The position numbers were made by a program, and so were the translations under genes. From the NCBI GenBank assembly GCA_029776255.1, contig JAKOTN010000033.1, positions 1 through 64,000 on the forward strand: 64,000 nucleotides of DNA, given 5' to 3'. Source of the DNA: Pseudomonadota bacterium. GTDB lineage: Bacteria > Pseudomonadota > Gammaproteobacteria > Burkholderiales > Rhodocyclaceae. The notes under the pieces were generated by a model. That model searched no databases. It was not told the DNA's origin and worked only from the letters and a program-made list of their open reading frames with translations. Shown here in pieces: positions 39,360-48,527 of the stretch (position 1 is the stretch's first letter; each line of letters opens with the position of its first letter).

Positions 39360-40880
39360 ATGACGACTATCAAGCAGGAAGACTTCATCCAGAGCGTCGC
39401 CGACGCCTTCCAGTACATCAGCTATTTCCATCCGCTCGATTACATCAAGGCCCTGGGCGCCGCCTACGAGCGCGAGCAAAGCGCCGCCGCCAAGGATGCC
39501 ATTGCACAGATTCTGACCAACAGCCGAATGTGCGCCGAAGGCCATCGGCCGATCTGCCAGGATACCGGCATCGCGGTCATCTTCCTCAAGGTCGGCATGG
39601 ATGTGCACTGGGACGCCACGCTATCGGTCCAGGAAATGTGCGACGAAGGCGTTCGCCGGGCCTACGACAATCCCGACAACAAGCTGCGCGCCTCGGTACT
39701 GCTGGACCCTGCCGGCGCGCGCAAGAACTCGCGCGACAACACCCCGGCCGTGGTGCATTACGAAATCGTTCCCGGCCACCACGTCGAGGTGATCTGCGCG
39801 GCCAAGGGTGGTGGCTCGGAAAACAAATCCAAGTTCTACGCCCTCAACCCCTCCGACTCGATCGTCGATTGGGTCCTGAAAACCGTTCCCACCATGGGCG
39901 CCGGCTGGTGTCCGCCGGGAATCCTCGGCATCGGCATCGGCGGCACGCCGGAAAAAGCGATGCTGCTGGCAAAGGAGTCGTTGATGGCGCCAGTGGACAT
40001 CCACGAACTGATTGCCCGTGGCGCGAGCAATCGCGTCGAGGAACTGCGCCTCGAACTCTACGAGAAGGTCAACGCCCTGGGCATCGGCGCACAAGGGCTG
40101 GGCGGCCTGACGACGGTGCTCGACGTCAAGATTCTCGACTACCCGACACACGCCGCCAGTCTGCCGGTGGCGATGATCCCGAACTGCGCGGCGACGCGCC
40201 ACGTTCACTTCCATCTCGACGGCAGCGGGCCGGCGCTCCTGACACCGCCCGATCTCGACCAGTGGCCGAAAGTAAACTGGACGCCGAACACCGAAACATC
40301 CACTCGCGTCGATCTCGATACCCTGACCCCCGCCGAAGTCGCCGCCTGGAAGCCCGGCCAGACCCTGCTGCTCAACGGCAAGATGCTGACCGGCCGCGAC
40401 GCCGCGCACAAGCGCATCCAGGACATGCTGGCCAAGGGCGAGCCGTTGCCGGTCGACTTCACCAACCGGGTGATCTACTACGTCGGCCCGGTTGACCCGG
40501 TGCGCGACGAAGCCGTCGGTCCGGCGGGCCCCACCACCGCCACGCGCATGGACAAATTCACCGAAACGATGCTCGCCAAAACCGGCTTGATTTCGATGGT
40601 CGGCAAGGCCGAACGCGGCCCGGCGGCGATCGAGGCGATCCGCAAGCACCAGTCGGCGTATCTGATGGCCGTGGGCGGCGCCGCCTATCTGGTCGCCAAG
40701 GCGATCAAGACCGCCACGGTGGTCGGTTTCGCCGATCTGGGCATGGAAGCGATCTACGAATTCACCGTCAAGGACATGCCGGTGACAGTGGCCGTCGATT
40801 CGACAGGCACCTCGGTGCACAACACCGGCCCGCGCGAATGGCAAGCCAAAATCGGCAAGATTCCCGTCACTGTCGCCTAA
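39360..40880 (+). CDS. Class I (iron-sulfur) fumarate hydratase
   Basis: The 506-residue protein interconverts fumarate and malate with an oxygen-sensitive [4Fe-4S] cluster. Candidate cluster cysteines are in ICQDTG, GAGWCPPG and IPNCAATRH. Alpha and beta portions are fused in one chain, as in FumA/FumB. The C-terminal part has GPTTATRMDKFTE. ATG 39360 is chosen because the 58 upstream in-frame residues overlap the UPF0114 gene. murI follows after a hairpin terminator. Confidence 0.95.
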   Translation: MTTIKQEDFIQSVADAFQYISYFHPLDYIKALGAAYEREQSAAAKDAIAQILTNSRMCAEGHRPICQDTGIAVIFLKVGMDVHWDATLSVQEMCDEGVRRAYDNPDNKLRASVLLDPAGARKNSRDNTPAVVHYEIVPGHHVEVICAAKGGGSENKSKFYALNPSDSIVDWVLKTVPTMGAGWCPPGILGIGIGGTPEKAMLLAKESLMAPVDIHELIARGASNRVEELRLELYEKVNALGIGAQGLGGLTTVLDVKILDYPTHAASLPVAMIPNCAATRHVHFHLDGSGPALLTPPDLDQWPKVNWTPNTETSTRVDLDTLTPAEVAAWKPGQTLLLNGKMLTGRDAAHKRIQDMLAKGEPLPVDFTNRVIYYVGPVDPVRDEAVGPAGPTTATRMDKFTETMLAKTGLISMVGKAERGPAAIEAIRKHQSAYLMAVGGAAYLVAKAIKTATVVGFADLGMEAIYEFTVKDMPVTVAVDSTGTSVHNTGPREWQAKIGKIPVTVA

Positions 40881-40901
40881 AATCAAACCGTGGTGATGTG
40901 C

Positions 40902-40925
40902 AAGCCGGCCATCGGCCGGCTTTGC
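40902..40925 (+). terminator. Terminator after the fumarase gene
   Basis: A 9-bp stem AAGCCGGCC/GGCCGGCTT with a three-base loop, followed by TTTGCCCTTT, lies 21 bases after the fumarase stop and before murI. Confidence 0.75.
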
Positions 40926-40972
40926 CCTTTCTGGAGACCCATGGTGCCAAGCGCAAGCACCGTTTCACGCAA

Positions 40973-41785
40973 ATGAACACCCACCCGCACTTGCCGCCGA
41001 CGATCGGCGTCTTCGACAGCGGCCTCGGCGGACTCTCGGTCTTGGCGGCCATTGCCCGCGCGCTGCCGCGTGCCGATCTGGCGTATCTCGCCGACACGGC
41101 GCACGTGCCTTATGGCGACAAGGACGACGCGTACATCCGCAACCGGGTGTTGCGGATCGGCACGCATCTGGTTGAACGGGGCTGCCAACTCATCGTCGTC
41201 GCGTGCAACACCGCCACCGCCGCCGCCGCCGCGGCTTTTCGCGACACCTTTCCCGGAATTCCCGTGGTCGGCGTCGAGCCGGGCGTCAAACCGGCCGCCG
41301 CCGCCTCGCGCAGTGGCCGGATTGCCGTCCTGGCCACACCGTCGACCGCGCGCAGCCGGCGCTTGGCGAAATTGATCGAGCAACACGCGGGAACGATCCA
41401 TGTCGAGGTCGAAGCCTGCCCCGGCTGGGCGACGCGCGTCGAAAGCCTGCGTCTCGACGACCCCGATTTCGTCGAAGAAGCCAGCCGGCACCTGGCGCCG
41501 TTGCTGGCCGCCGGCGCCGACCAGATCGTTCTGGGATGTACGCACTACGCCTTTCTCGCACCGGTTTTGCAAGCCATCGTCGGCGATCGGGCGGTGCTGG
41601 TCGATGTCGCGGAAGCCGTCGCCCGCCAGTGCGTTCGCCTGGCCGGAACGGCGGCATTGGGCCAGGGCCGGCTAAATCTGCTGGCCACCGCGCACCCGGA
41701 ACGCCTCCAGGCCGCCCTCCCCGCCCTGGGTCTGACGTGGTTGACCGGCCGCCAGACAGGCCCCGCGCAACTGGTGACCGCCTGA
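40973..41785 (+). CDS. murI: Glutamate racemase
   Basis: The 270-residue enzyme makes D-glutamate for peptidoglycan. Both catalytic cysteines are present: Cys78 in VACNTA and Cys189 in LGCTHY; FDSGLGGLSV is the N-terminal signature. ATG 40973 is used; the 45-residue in-frame extension upstream overlaps the fumarase end and terminator. Confidence 0.96.
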   Translation: MNTHPHLPPTIGVFDSGLGGLSVLAAIARALPRADLAYLADTAHVPYGDKDDAYIRNRVLRIGTHLVERGCQLIVVACNTATAAAAAAFRDTFPGIPVVGVEPGVKPAAAASRSGRIAVLATPSTARSRRLAKLIEQHAGTIHVEVEACPGWATRVESLRLDDPDFVEEASRHLAPLLAAGADQIVLGCTHYAFLAPVLQAIVGDRAVLVDVAEAVARQCVRLAGTAALGQGRLNLLATAHPERLQAALPALGLTWLTGRQTGPAQLVTA

Positions 41786-41931
41786 ACGACTCGACGGGAG
41801 GCGCGGCGTGTCCGCGCCAATGCGCTCCGTCTTCGCCAAGCGCCTCTCGCGATGCGAAGCCGGCCGTCGGCACCGAAAAGTCCCGGCAACGCTTAGAATG
41901 CTCCGTTCCAGAATCGTCTCCGCCAATCGCC

Positions 41932-43206
41932 ATGCCCAATCCCACCGTCCCGCAAGTCGCCGTCGTCGGAGGTGGCCCCGCCGGGCTGATGGCCGCCGAA
42001 ATGCTCGGCCTCGCGGGCATGCGGGTCGATGTTTACGACGCCATGCCGTCTCCCGGTCGCAAACTGTTGCGGGCCGGCATCGGTGGTTTGAACATTACTC
42101 ACAGCGAAGCTTACGACGCCTTTTGCCGCCGCTATGGCGAACGGCCGCCGCAACTGCAGGCGGCGCTCGACGCGTTGCCGCCCGACGCCCTGCGCGCCTG
42201 GGTACACGGACTGGGCGTCGACACCTTCGTCGGCAGCTCGGGCCGGGTGTTTCCTCGACAAATGAAAGCCGCGCCCTTGTTGCGGGCGTGGCTGCACCGG
42301 CTGCGTGGTCTTGGCGTGCGCGTGCACACACGCCATCGCTGGCGTGGTTGGCAAGCGGACGGCGCCTTGCGAATGACTGGCCCGGACGGCGACATCACGC
42401 CAAAACCGCAGGCAACGGTGCTGGCACTCGGCGGCGCCAGTTGGCCGCAACTGGGGTCGGACGGCGCCTGGGCGCCGCTGTTGCGGGAGCGAGGCGTGCG
42501 TATCGTCCCGCTGCAAAGCGCCAATTGCGGTTTCGAGGTGAACTGGAGCGCTTATCTTCGCGAGCGATTCGCCGGCGCGCCGCTCAAATCGGTCGCATTG
42601 ACATTTACCGACCTGCACGGCCAGACGATCCGCCGTCAGGGCGAGATGACGATCAGCGCGCATGGCGTGGAAGGCGGCCTGATCTACGCCGTCTCGCACG
42701 CCTTGCGCGAGCAGTTGCACGCGCAAGGCCGCGCGACGTTCACCCTCGACCTGACGCCCGGTCGGGAGGCGTCGCGCGTGCGGGCGGAGGTGAGCCACCC
42801 GCGCGGATCGCGCTCGCTGGCCAGCCATCTGCACAGCCGCGTCGGCCTCTCCGGCGTGAAGGTGGCCTTGCTGCACGAAACACTCGGCAAGGAAGGCGTC
42901 GCCGACGCCGCCATCCTCGCGGCAACGATCAAGGCCTTGCCGATCACCGTGCGCGCCTGCCGTCCGCTCGCCGAAGCCATCAGCACCGCCGGCGGCGTAT
43001 CCTTCGCCGATCTTGATCGAAATCTCATGCTCAAGGCCATGCCCGGGGTTTTCGTCGCCGGCGAGATGCTGGACTGGGAAGCGCCCACCGGCGGCTACCT
43101 GCTCACCGCCTGCTTCGCCACCGGTCGCCACGCCGGACTTGGCGCGCGCGAATGGCTGCACCACCGTTTTCTTCTCTCTTCCACCGAAAGCAAGCCGCCG
43201 ACATGA
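41932..43206 (+). CDS. BaiN/HI0933-type flavoprotein (TIGR03862-like)
   Basis: The 424-residue FAD-dependent oxidoreductase begins with the dinucleotide-binding motif VAVVGGGPAGLMAAEML and the HI0933 family signature GRKLLRAGIGGLNITHSE. It ends with GVFVAGEMLDWEAPTGGYLLTACFATG in parts, which closes the FAD site. The family is thought to reduce unsaturated cyclic or aromatic substrates, but the natural one is unknown. Its stop overlaps the start of the permease gene (ATGA), so the two are translationally coupled. Confidence 0.92.
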   Translation: MPNPTVPQVAVVGGGPAGLMAAEMLGLAGMRVDVYDAMPSPGRKLLRAGIGGLNITHSEAYDAFCRRYGERPPQLQAALDALPPDALRAWVHGLGVDTFVGSSGRVFPRQMKAAPLLRAWLHRLRGLGVRVHTRHRWRGWQADGALRMTGPDGDITPKPQATVLALGGASWPQLGSDGAWAPLLRERGVRIVPLQSANCGFEVNWSAYLRERFAGAPLKSVALTFTDLHGQTIRRQGEMTISAHGVEGGLIYAVSHALREQLHAQGRATFTLDLTPGREASRVRAEVSHPRGSRSLASHLHSRVGLSGVKVALLHETLGKEGVADAAILAATIKALPITVRACRPLAEAISTAGGVSFADLDRNLMLKAMPGVFVAGEMLDWEAPTGGYLLTACFATGRHAGLGAREWLHHRFLLSSTESKPPT

Positions 43207-44216
43207 CTACACCGCAACGCGCCACGGTACACGAATACGCCGCCTGGATTCTGGCGGCGCTGGCGACGATCGTCGTCCTGCAAGTCAAATTGCTGCCGGC
43301 ATTGATCGCCGGTCTGCTGGTTCACCAACTGGTGCATACCCTCGCGCCTTTTTTCGCTGGCCGGCTACCCGGCATGCGCGCCCGGGAACTGGCCGTCGGC
43401 CTGGTGGTATTGATCGTCGTCGGCGCCATCACCGCCATCTGTCTGGGCGTCACCGCCTTCATGCAGAGCGAGGGCGGCAGCTTCGCGGCCTTGCTGGCCA
43501 AAATGGCCGAGATCATCGACAGCACGCGCTCGACGCTCCCCGGCTGGGCGGCCGATTTCGTGCCCCAGGACAACGACGCCATTCGCGAACGCGCCAGCGG
43601 CTGGCTGCGCGAACATTCGGCTGAATTGCAACTTATCGGCAAGGAAACCGGGCATACCTTCGCGCACATCCTGATCGGGATGGTCATCGGCGGCATGGCC
43701 TCGCTGCACGACGCCAGCCGGACCGAGAACGTGGGGCCGCTCGGTGGCGCCCTGGCGGAAAGAATCCTGCGCCTTGCTCACGCCTTCCGCCGCGTGGTCT
43801 TCGCTCAAGTGCGCATTTCGGCGCTGAACACCGTTTTCACCACGCTTTATCTGGCGGTCGTGCTGCCGCTGCTCGGTATCCATCTGCCGCTGACCAAGAC
43901 CATGATCGTGGTCACCTTTGTTGCCGGCCTGCTGCCGGTGATCGGCAACCTGATTTCCAACACCGTGATTTTCGTCGTCAGCCTCGCCCATTCGCCCGGC
44001 GTGGCCGTTGCCTCGCTGTTTTATCTGGTGATCATTCACAAGCTCGAATACTTCCTGAACGCACGCATCGTCGGCAGCGAGATCAAGGCGCGCCCCTGGG
44101 AGATTTTGTCGGCGATGCTGCTGATGGAAAGCACCTTCGGCCTCGCGGGCCTGATCGCCGCGCCGATCTGCTACGCGTGGCTGAAAGACGAGTTGAGCAG
44201 CCGGGGGCAAGTCTGA
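43203..44216 (+). CDS. AI-2E family transporter-like permease
   Basis: The 337-residue protein has about seven hydrophobic segments and the C-terminal family features FVAGLLPVIGNLISNTV and HKLEYFLNARIVGS. The AI-2E superfamily includes the autoinducer-2 exporter TqsA and other permeases, so the substrate is not predictable. ATG 43203 overlaps the previous stop. Confidence 0.88.
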   Translation: MTTPQRATVHEYAAWILAALATIVVLQVKLLPALIAGLLVHQLVHTLAPFFAGRLPGMRARELAVGLVVLIVVGAITAICLGVTAFMQSEGGSFAALLAKMAEIIDSTRSTLPGWAADFVPQDNDAIRERASGWLREHSAELQLIGKETGHTFAHILIGMVIGGMASLHDASRTENVGPLGGALAERILRLAHAFRRVVFAQVRISALNTVFTTLYLAVVLPLLGIHLPLTKTMIVVTFVAGLLPVIGNLISNTVIFVVSLAHSPGVAVASLFYLVIIHKLEYFLNARIVGSEIKARPWEILSAMLLMESTFGLAGLIAAPICYAWLKDELSSRGQV

Positions 44217-44328
44217 AAGCGGAACGGGGCGACAAGAGCACGGTAACCGACCGGCGCCACGCCGTCGCTCCCGCCGAATGGAAAGAACCGGCAAACATCA
44301 AGAACGTCCACTTTCCGGAAATCGTCGA

Positions 44329-44634
44329 ATGAGACTCCACCAGCTACCCCAAGGCGCCCGCTTTGAATACCAAGGCAAAATTTTCACCAAGATCGGCCCG
44401 CTCACCGCCACCTCCGCAGAGGGCAGCCTGCAACTGATTCCACGCCATGCCGAATTGCGGCCACTGGACGCCATGCCGCCCCAAGTCGCCGCCGACGCGG
44501 AAAAATCGGTCCAGGTGGCAAGCGTCCGCGCCGCCTTCGACCTTTTTTGTCAGCGCTGCGCGCCGCTGGTTGGCGACGCCGGTCAGGGCGAATTTTCCGC
44601 GGCGCGAGAAAATTTTCTGGCGAGCCTGCAATGA
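44329..44634 (+). CDS. Conserved hypothetical small protein
   Basis: The 101-residue product begins MRLHQLPQGARFEYQGKIF and ends in a short helical region with the pair CQRC. The first half looks like a small beta-rich fold (RFEYQGKIFTKIGPLTATSA). No signal peptide. It starts 112 bases after the permease gene and is probably in the same transcript. I do not recognise a function. Confidence 0.65.
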   Translation: MRLHQLPQGARFEYQGKIFTKIGPLTATSAEGSLQLIPRHAELRPLDAMPPQVAADAEKSVQVASVRAAFDLFCQRCAPLVGDAGQGEFSAARENFLASLQ

Positions 44635-44944
44635 ATCATGAATCCTCCGCGGCTGTCGACGCCGATGCCCGCCGGTTAGCGGCGCGATGGCGGTACCGCA
44701 AAACACCTCGCCACAAGGAACCTTTACTCCCGAACACTGTCGAAGGGCGCGGCGCGAGGTAGGTGGGACACGGGAAACGCCAAGATATTCAAAGCTGATC
44801 GGAACGCACTAATGGTGGCATACTTGTCGCATGTTTTTTCCCCACGCCTCGCGGTCACAGCCCGCCCACGACATCGCCCTCGTTTCCGGGAAACGGATCG
44901 CCGCTTGCCTCGCCGGTCGCGCGGCGTTGACTGAGGAGAAATGA
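44635..44944. other. 310-bp region with a 37-codon open frame
   Basis: No family gene is visible. A 37-codon frame runs from ATG 44831 to TGA 44942-44944 and abuts the next ATG at 44945. It has no strong ribosome site and no recognisable content, so it could be a leader peptide or chance. Confidence 0.4.
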
Positions 44945-45157
44945 ATGGGCGCGCGAAGCAGAGTGGATCGACGACAGCGCGAACTCGGACCGCCGCCCGG
45001 CCACGCGGAGCGCCGCTGCGGCCAGGACCGCCGCAGGTTGCATGTCACCGATGAAACGCTCGCCGAAGTGGCCGCGCAACTGGCCAGCCGGGCCGGTCAA
45101 GACGGCATCGAGGGCGATGGCTCGGGCTGGGACAAGCTGATCATCCCGGTCAAATAA
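44945..45157 (+). CDS. Hypothetical 70-residue basic protein
   Basis: AGGAG at 44934-44938 is ideally placed for the ATG at 44945. The product has an arginine-rich N-terminal half with repeated D/ERR pairs (DRRQREL, AERRCGQDRRR) and an acidic, helix-forming second half. No membrane segment. Family and function are not recognised. Confidence 0.5.
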   Translation: MGARSRVDRRQRELGPPPGHAERRCGQDRRRLHVTDETLAEVAAQLASRAGQDGIEGDGSGWDKLIIPVK

Positions 45158-45214
45158 AACCGGGCGAACAGACGTCATCGCGCGGACGCACCGGATGGCG
45201 GGCCGTGCCGCTCA

Positions 45215-45673
45215 TCATTTCGGCGAAGCGTCCGGCAGCGGCAAATCGCCGCGCCGATCGAACGGCACGTTGCCGATGCCGGCGAGCCGCAGGCGGCCAA
45301 AAAGACGATAGTCGATGCGCTCGCGGCCGGATTTCTGGAGTTCGCGCCATTGCTTCAAGGCGTTGGCCAGCTTGCTGGTCGCCTGCACCTCTATCACCGC
45401 CTCGCCGAACCGCGGCACCGTCACCGCCTTGTCCGACAGTCCCTTGACGAAGGCTTGACCGTTGACTTCGATCTCGAAAACCAGGCCGTCGATCGGCAAC
45501 TCGACCTCGTTCGGGTTCTGAACCCGCAATTTGAGGGCGAAGCGTTGCTCGAACAGCCCGAGGTGCGCCAGTTGCAGACCGGCGACGCTGAGCTCCGGTT
45601 TTTGGGTCAGTCCAGACAGTCCGGCGCAGCCGCCGAGAAGGAGCAGCATGCAAAGCAGGAGCGTTTTTTTCAT
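45215..45673 (-). CDS. LEA type 2 / WHy-domain lipoprotein
   Basis: The 152-residue product has a lipoprotein signal with Cys16 in LLGGCAG. It is followed by an LEA-2/WHy-type beta-sandwich domain (LALKLRVQNPNEVELPIDGL, the usual NPN signature). Such proteins are periplasmic, membrane-anchored and often stress-linked, without a known reaction. Its ATG overlaps the stop of the upstream dehydrogenase (ATGA), so the three genes here form one coupled unit. Confidence 0.88.
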   Translation of the reverse strand: MKKTLLLCMLLLLGGCAGLSGLTQKPELSVAGLQLAHLGLFEQRFALKLRVQNPNEVELPIDGLVFEIEVNGQAFVKGLSDKAVTVPRFGEAVIEVQATSKLANALKQWRELQKSGRERIDYRLFGRLRLAGIGNVPFDRRGDLPLPDASPK

Positions 45674-46548
45674 GGCACGGCGTTCCTCAGCGATTCCAGC
45701 ACACCCAGCAGCACGGCGGTGTCGCGGCGACCCCAGCCCTTTTCCATCAAGGCGTTGAGCTGTTGCCCGACCTGCGCGGCGACCGGGAAGGGCAGACCCA
45801 GGCGGTGTGCCTCGTCGATCACGACCCGGAAATCCTTGTGATGCAGGCGTGCCTCGACGCCGGCGGCAAAATCGCGGCGGACCATGCGGTCGCCCATCAC
45901 CTCGAGCACCCGGCTGGCCGCCGAGCCGCCACCGAGCGCCTGCCGCACCTTCCCGGGGTCCACGCCGGCGGCGGCGGCGAGATGCAGCGCCTCGGCAAGC
46001 GCCTGAATGGCGGCGACCATCACCATCTGGTTGCAGACCTTGGCCACCTGGCCGGCGCCGGTGTCGCCGACATGGACGATGGTCTTGCCGAGCCGTTCGA
46101 GCAGCGGCCGCACCCTTTCGAGCACCGCCGCCTTGCCGCCGACCATGATCGCCAGCGTCGCCGCCCTGGCGCCCTGCTCGCCGCCGGACACCGGCGCATC
46201 GAGCATCTCGACGCCGCCGAGGGCCAGCCGTTGCGCCAGCGCGCGGGCCGTTCCCGGGGCAATGGTGCTCATGTCCACCAGAACCCCGCCGGGAGCGAAG
46301 CCGGCCCGCAAACCGTCGGGCGCCAGCACCACCTGTTCGACGTCGGCATCGGCGGTGAGCACGGTGAACACCACCTCCGACCGCCGCGCCACCGCCGCCG
46401 CCGTGGCGCACGGAATCGCGCCGGCGGCCTGCAAATCCCCGCACACCGCCGGCCGCCGCGCCCACACCGCCAGCGAATGACCGGCGCGGATCAGGTGCAG
46501 GGCCATCGGCCGCCCCATGGCGCCCAGGCCGATGAATCCGACGCGCAT
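45670..46548 (-). CDS. NAD(P)-dependent beta-hydroxyacid dehydrogenase (second of tandem pair)
   Basis: The 292-residue protein belongs to the 3-hydroxyisobutyrate dehydrogenase / tartronate semialdehyde reductase family: Rossmann FIGLGAMGRPMA, substrate motif DAPVSGGEQGA, and the catalytic-lysine region GAGQVAKVCNQM. It overlaps the upstream paralogue by one base (TGATG). Substrate cannot be assigned; the GarR/GlxR group is closest in style. Confidence 0.9.
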   Translation of the reverse strand: MRVGFIGLGAMGRPMALHLIRAGHSLAVWARRPAVCGDLQAAGAIPCATAAAVARRSEVVFTVLTADADVEQVVLAPDGLRAGFAPGGVLVDMSTIAPGTARALAQRLALGGVEMLDAPVSGGEQGARAATLAIMVGGKAAVLERVRPLLERLGKTIVHVGDTGAGQVAKVCNQMVMVAAIQALAEALHLAAAAGVDPGKVRQALGGGSAASRVLEVMGDRMVRRDFAAGVEARLHHKDFRVVIDEAHRLGLPFPVAAQVGQQLNALMEKGWGRRDTAVLLGVLESLRNAVP

Positions 46549-47429
46549 CAGGCGTCGCCGCCCGTGGATAACCGTTCGAGCAGCTTGAGAATGGCGATCG
46601 AATCCTCCTCGCCCAGACCCGAGCCGACCATCGCGTTGTACATCTGCGCCGTCGCCGCCGACACCGGCAGGCACAGTCCCAATTCATGCGCGCTCTGCAT
46701 GACGATGTTCATGTCTTTCTGATGCATCCACGACTTGAAGCCGGGTTTGAAATTGCGGTCGAGCATCCGCTGGCCATGATTTTCGAGAATTTTCGAATAG
46801 GCGAAGCCGCCGAGCAGCGCCTCGCGCACCTTGGCCGGATCGACGCCGCTCCTGGCCGCGAAGTTGAGCGCCTCGGCCACGGTGAGCACGCCGACGCCGG
46901 TCACGATCTGGTTGGCGGCCTTGGCCACCTGCCCGGCGCCCGAATCGCCGACATGGACGATGTTCTTGCCCATGCAGGCGAACGCGGGCCGCGCGACGGC
47001 GAAGGCGGCGGCGCTGCCGCCAACCATGATCGACAAGCTGCCGGCGATCGCGCCGACCTCGCCGCCGGAAACCGGCGCGTCGAGAAAATCGACGCCGCCG
47101 GCGGCGAGACGCACGGCGATCTCGCGCGCGGCCGACGGGCGAATGGTGCTCATGTCGACCGCCACCAGGCCACGGGCCGCGCCGTGCGCCACCCCCTGCT
47201 CGCCGAGCATCACCTGTTCGACATCCGGCGCGTCGGCGACCATCGAAATCACCAGATCGGCGCCGGCGGCGGCATCGGCCGGACTGGTCGCGCCCCCGGC
47301 GCCGGCGTCGAGCAACGGCTGCATGGACACGGCTCGCCGCGCCCAGACCGTCACCCGATGCCCACCCCGCAACAGATTCAGCGCCATTGGGCGCCCCATG
47401 ATCCCCAGACCGATGAAGCCGATTTTCAT
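46548..47429 (-). CDS. NAD(P)-dependent beta-hydroxyacid dehydrogenase (first of tandem pair)
   Basis: The 293-residue paralogue has FIGLGIMGRPMALNLLRGG, DAPVSGGEVGA and GAGQVAKAANQI, all intact. The C-terminal FKSWMHQKDMNI is typical of the 2-hydroxy-3-oxopropionate reductase group. ATG 47429 is preferred over 47462 because the extra 11 residues precede the Rossmann strand. The downstream gene is a divergent copy, so this is an old tandem duplication. Confidence 0.9.
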   Translation of the reverse strand: MKIGFIGLGIMGRPMALNLLRGGHRVTVWARRAVSMQPLLDAGAGGATSPADAAAGADLVISMVADAPDVEQVMLGEQGVAHGAARGLVAVDMSTIRPSAAREIAVRLAAGGVDFLDAPVSGGEVGAIAGSLSIMVGGSAAAFAVARPAFACMGKNIVHVGDSGAGQVAKAANQIVTGVGVLTVAEALNFAARSGVDPAKVREALLGGFAYSKILENHGQRMLDRNFKPGFKSWMHQKDMNIVMQSAHELGLCLPVSAATAQMYNAMVGSGLGEEDSIAILKLLERLSTGGDA

Positions 47430-47541
47430 TGCCGCTCCTTTCGTGATCGCCGCGCCACCCACACCGTCAAACCCGCCAAGCGCGGCAGTTTAGCAAGAAG
47501 GCCGGCGTCCATGGCCGGCGACGGCGGACGGTTTGGCACGC

Positions 47542-47955
47542 TCAGCCCAGCACGGTCACCACCACGCGCCGCCGATGCGCCATCGTCCGATGTTCCCAGA
47601 GATAGAGGCCCTGCCAGGTGCCGAGCCGCATCCGGCCATCGGCGACCGGAACGGTCAGCGTGGCGCCGGCGAGAATAGCGCGCCCGTGCGCGGCCATGTC
47701 GTCGTCGCCCTCCTCGTCGTGACGATACGCCGGATCGCCGTCGGGCGCCCAGCGGGCGGCCAGCGTTTCCAGATCGCGGCGCACCGCCGGATCGGCGTTC
47801 TCGGTGAGCACCACCGAGCAACTGGAATGACGCACGAAGACATTGACCACCCCGACGCCGATGCCGGCGTCGCGGACGATGCCGGCCACGTCGGCGGTGA
47901 TCTCGACGGTGCCGCGCGCGCGGGTGTGAACGTCGAATTCCCGTTGAACGACCAT
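47542..47955 (-). CDS. YjbQ / UPF0047 family protein
   Basis: The 137-residue protein is a full-length UPF0047 member: HSSCSVVLTENADP, MAAHGRAILAGATLTVPV and GTWQGLYLWEHR are the conserved blocks with the metal-site histidines. Some members show thiamine-phosphate-synthase side activity. ATG 47955 follows GGAGG. A much longer in-frame extension upstream overlaps the DUF924 gene and is not real. Confidence 0.92.
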   Translation of the reverse strand: MVVQREFDVHTRARGTVEITADVAGIVRDAGIGVGVVNVFVRHSSCSVVLTENADPAVRRDLETLAARWAPDGDPAYRHDEEGDDDMAAHGRAILAGATLTVPVADGRMRLGTWQGLYLWEHRTMAHRRRVVVTVLG

Positions 47956-47969
47956 CTCGTGCCCTCCGA

Positions 47970-48518
47970 TCAGAACGACGAACCCGGCGTTGCCAGGAAA
48001 GCGATTTCCGCCGCGCTCGACTCGCGACCGAGAATCGCGTTGCGGTGCGGATAACGCCCGAAGCGGGCGATGATCGCCTGATGCCGCCGCTCGAATTCGA
48101 GATTGTTTTCCATGCCCGGCGCCGAGAACAAGGCGAGCGCCTGTTCGTGGATCAGCGCGGACTCGCTGTGCATGTAAGGCAAGTAAAGAAAAGCGCGGCG
48201 CGCCGGCGCGAGGTCGCGGTCCAGCCCGAGGGCCACCGCTTCCTGGGCCAGCACCAGCGCCATGCCGTCGCCGGCAAAGGATTGCGGGCGGTCGCGAAAG
48301 ATATTGCGCGAGAACTGGTCGAGAACGAGGATTTCCGCCAGACGGCCGGCGGCGCCGGTGCGCCAGGCGTGCAACTCGCCGCGCATCGCGGCGGCGTGCA
48401 GGGCACCGAAGCGGCGCTCGATCAGGCGGTCGAAATCCGCCGATTTCGCCCACCATCGCGCCGGGGGGGTTTCCTCGAACCAGAACTGCAAGACATCGGC
48501 ATCGGTCATTTTTTTCAT
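47970..48518 (-). CDS. DUF924 family protein
   Basis: The 182-residue protein is a DUF924 (TPR-like helical) member, with the family signatures VLQFWF, LILDQ-type VLDQFSRNIFRDRPQSFA and FLYLPYMHSES. Function of the family is not established. It lies between arfB and yjbQ with gaps of 9 and 14 bases, so it is co-transcribed with both. Confidence 0.9.
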   Translation of the reverse strand: MKKMTDADVLQFWFEETPPARWWAKSADFDRLIERRFGALHAAAMRGELHAWRTGAAGRLAEILVLDQFSRNIFRDRPQSFAGDGMALVLAQEAVALGLDRDLAPARRAFLYLPYMHSESALIHEQALALFSAPGMENNLEFERRHQAIIARFGRYPHRNAILGRESSAAEIAFLATPGSSF

Positions 48519-48527
48519 CCAGTTGGT

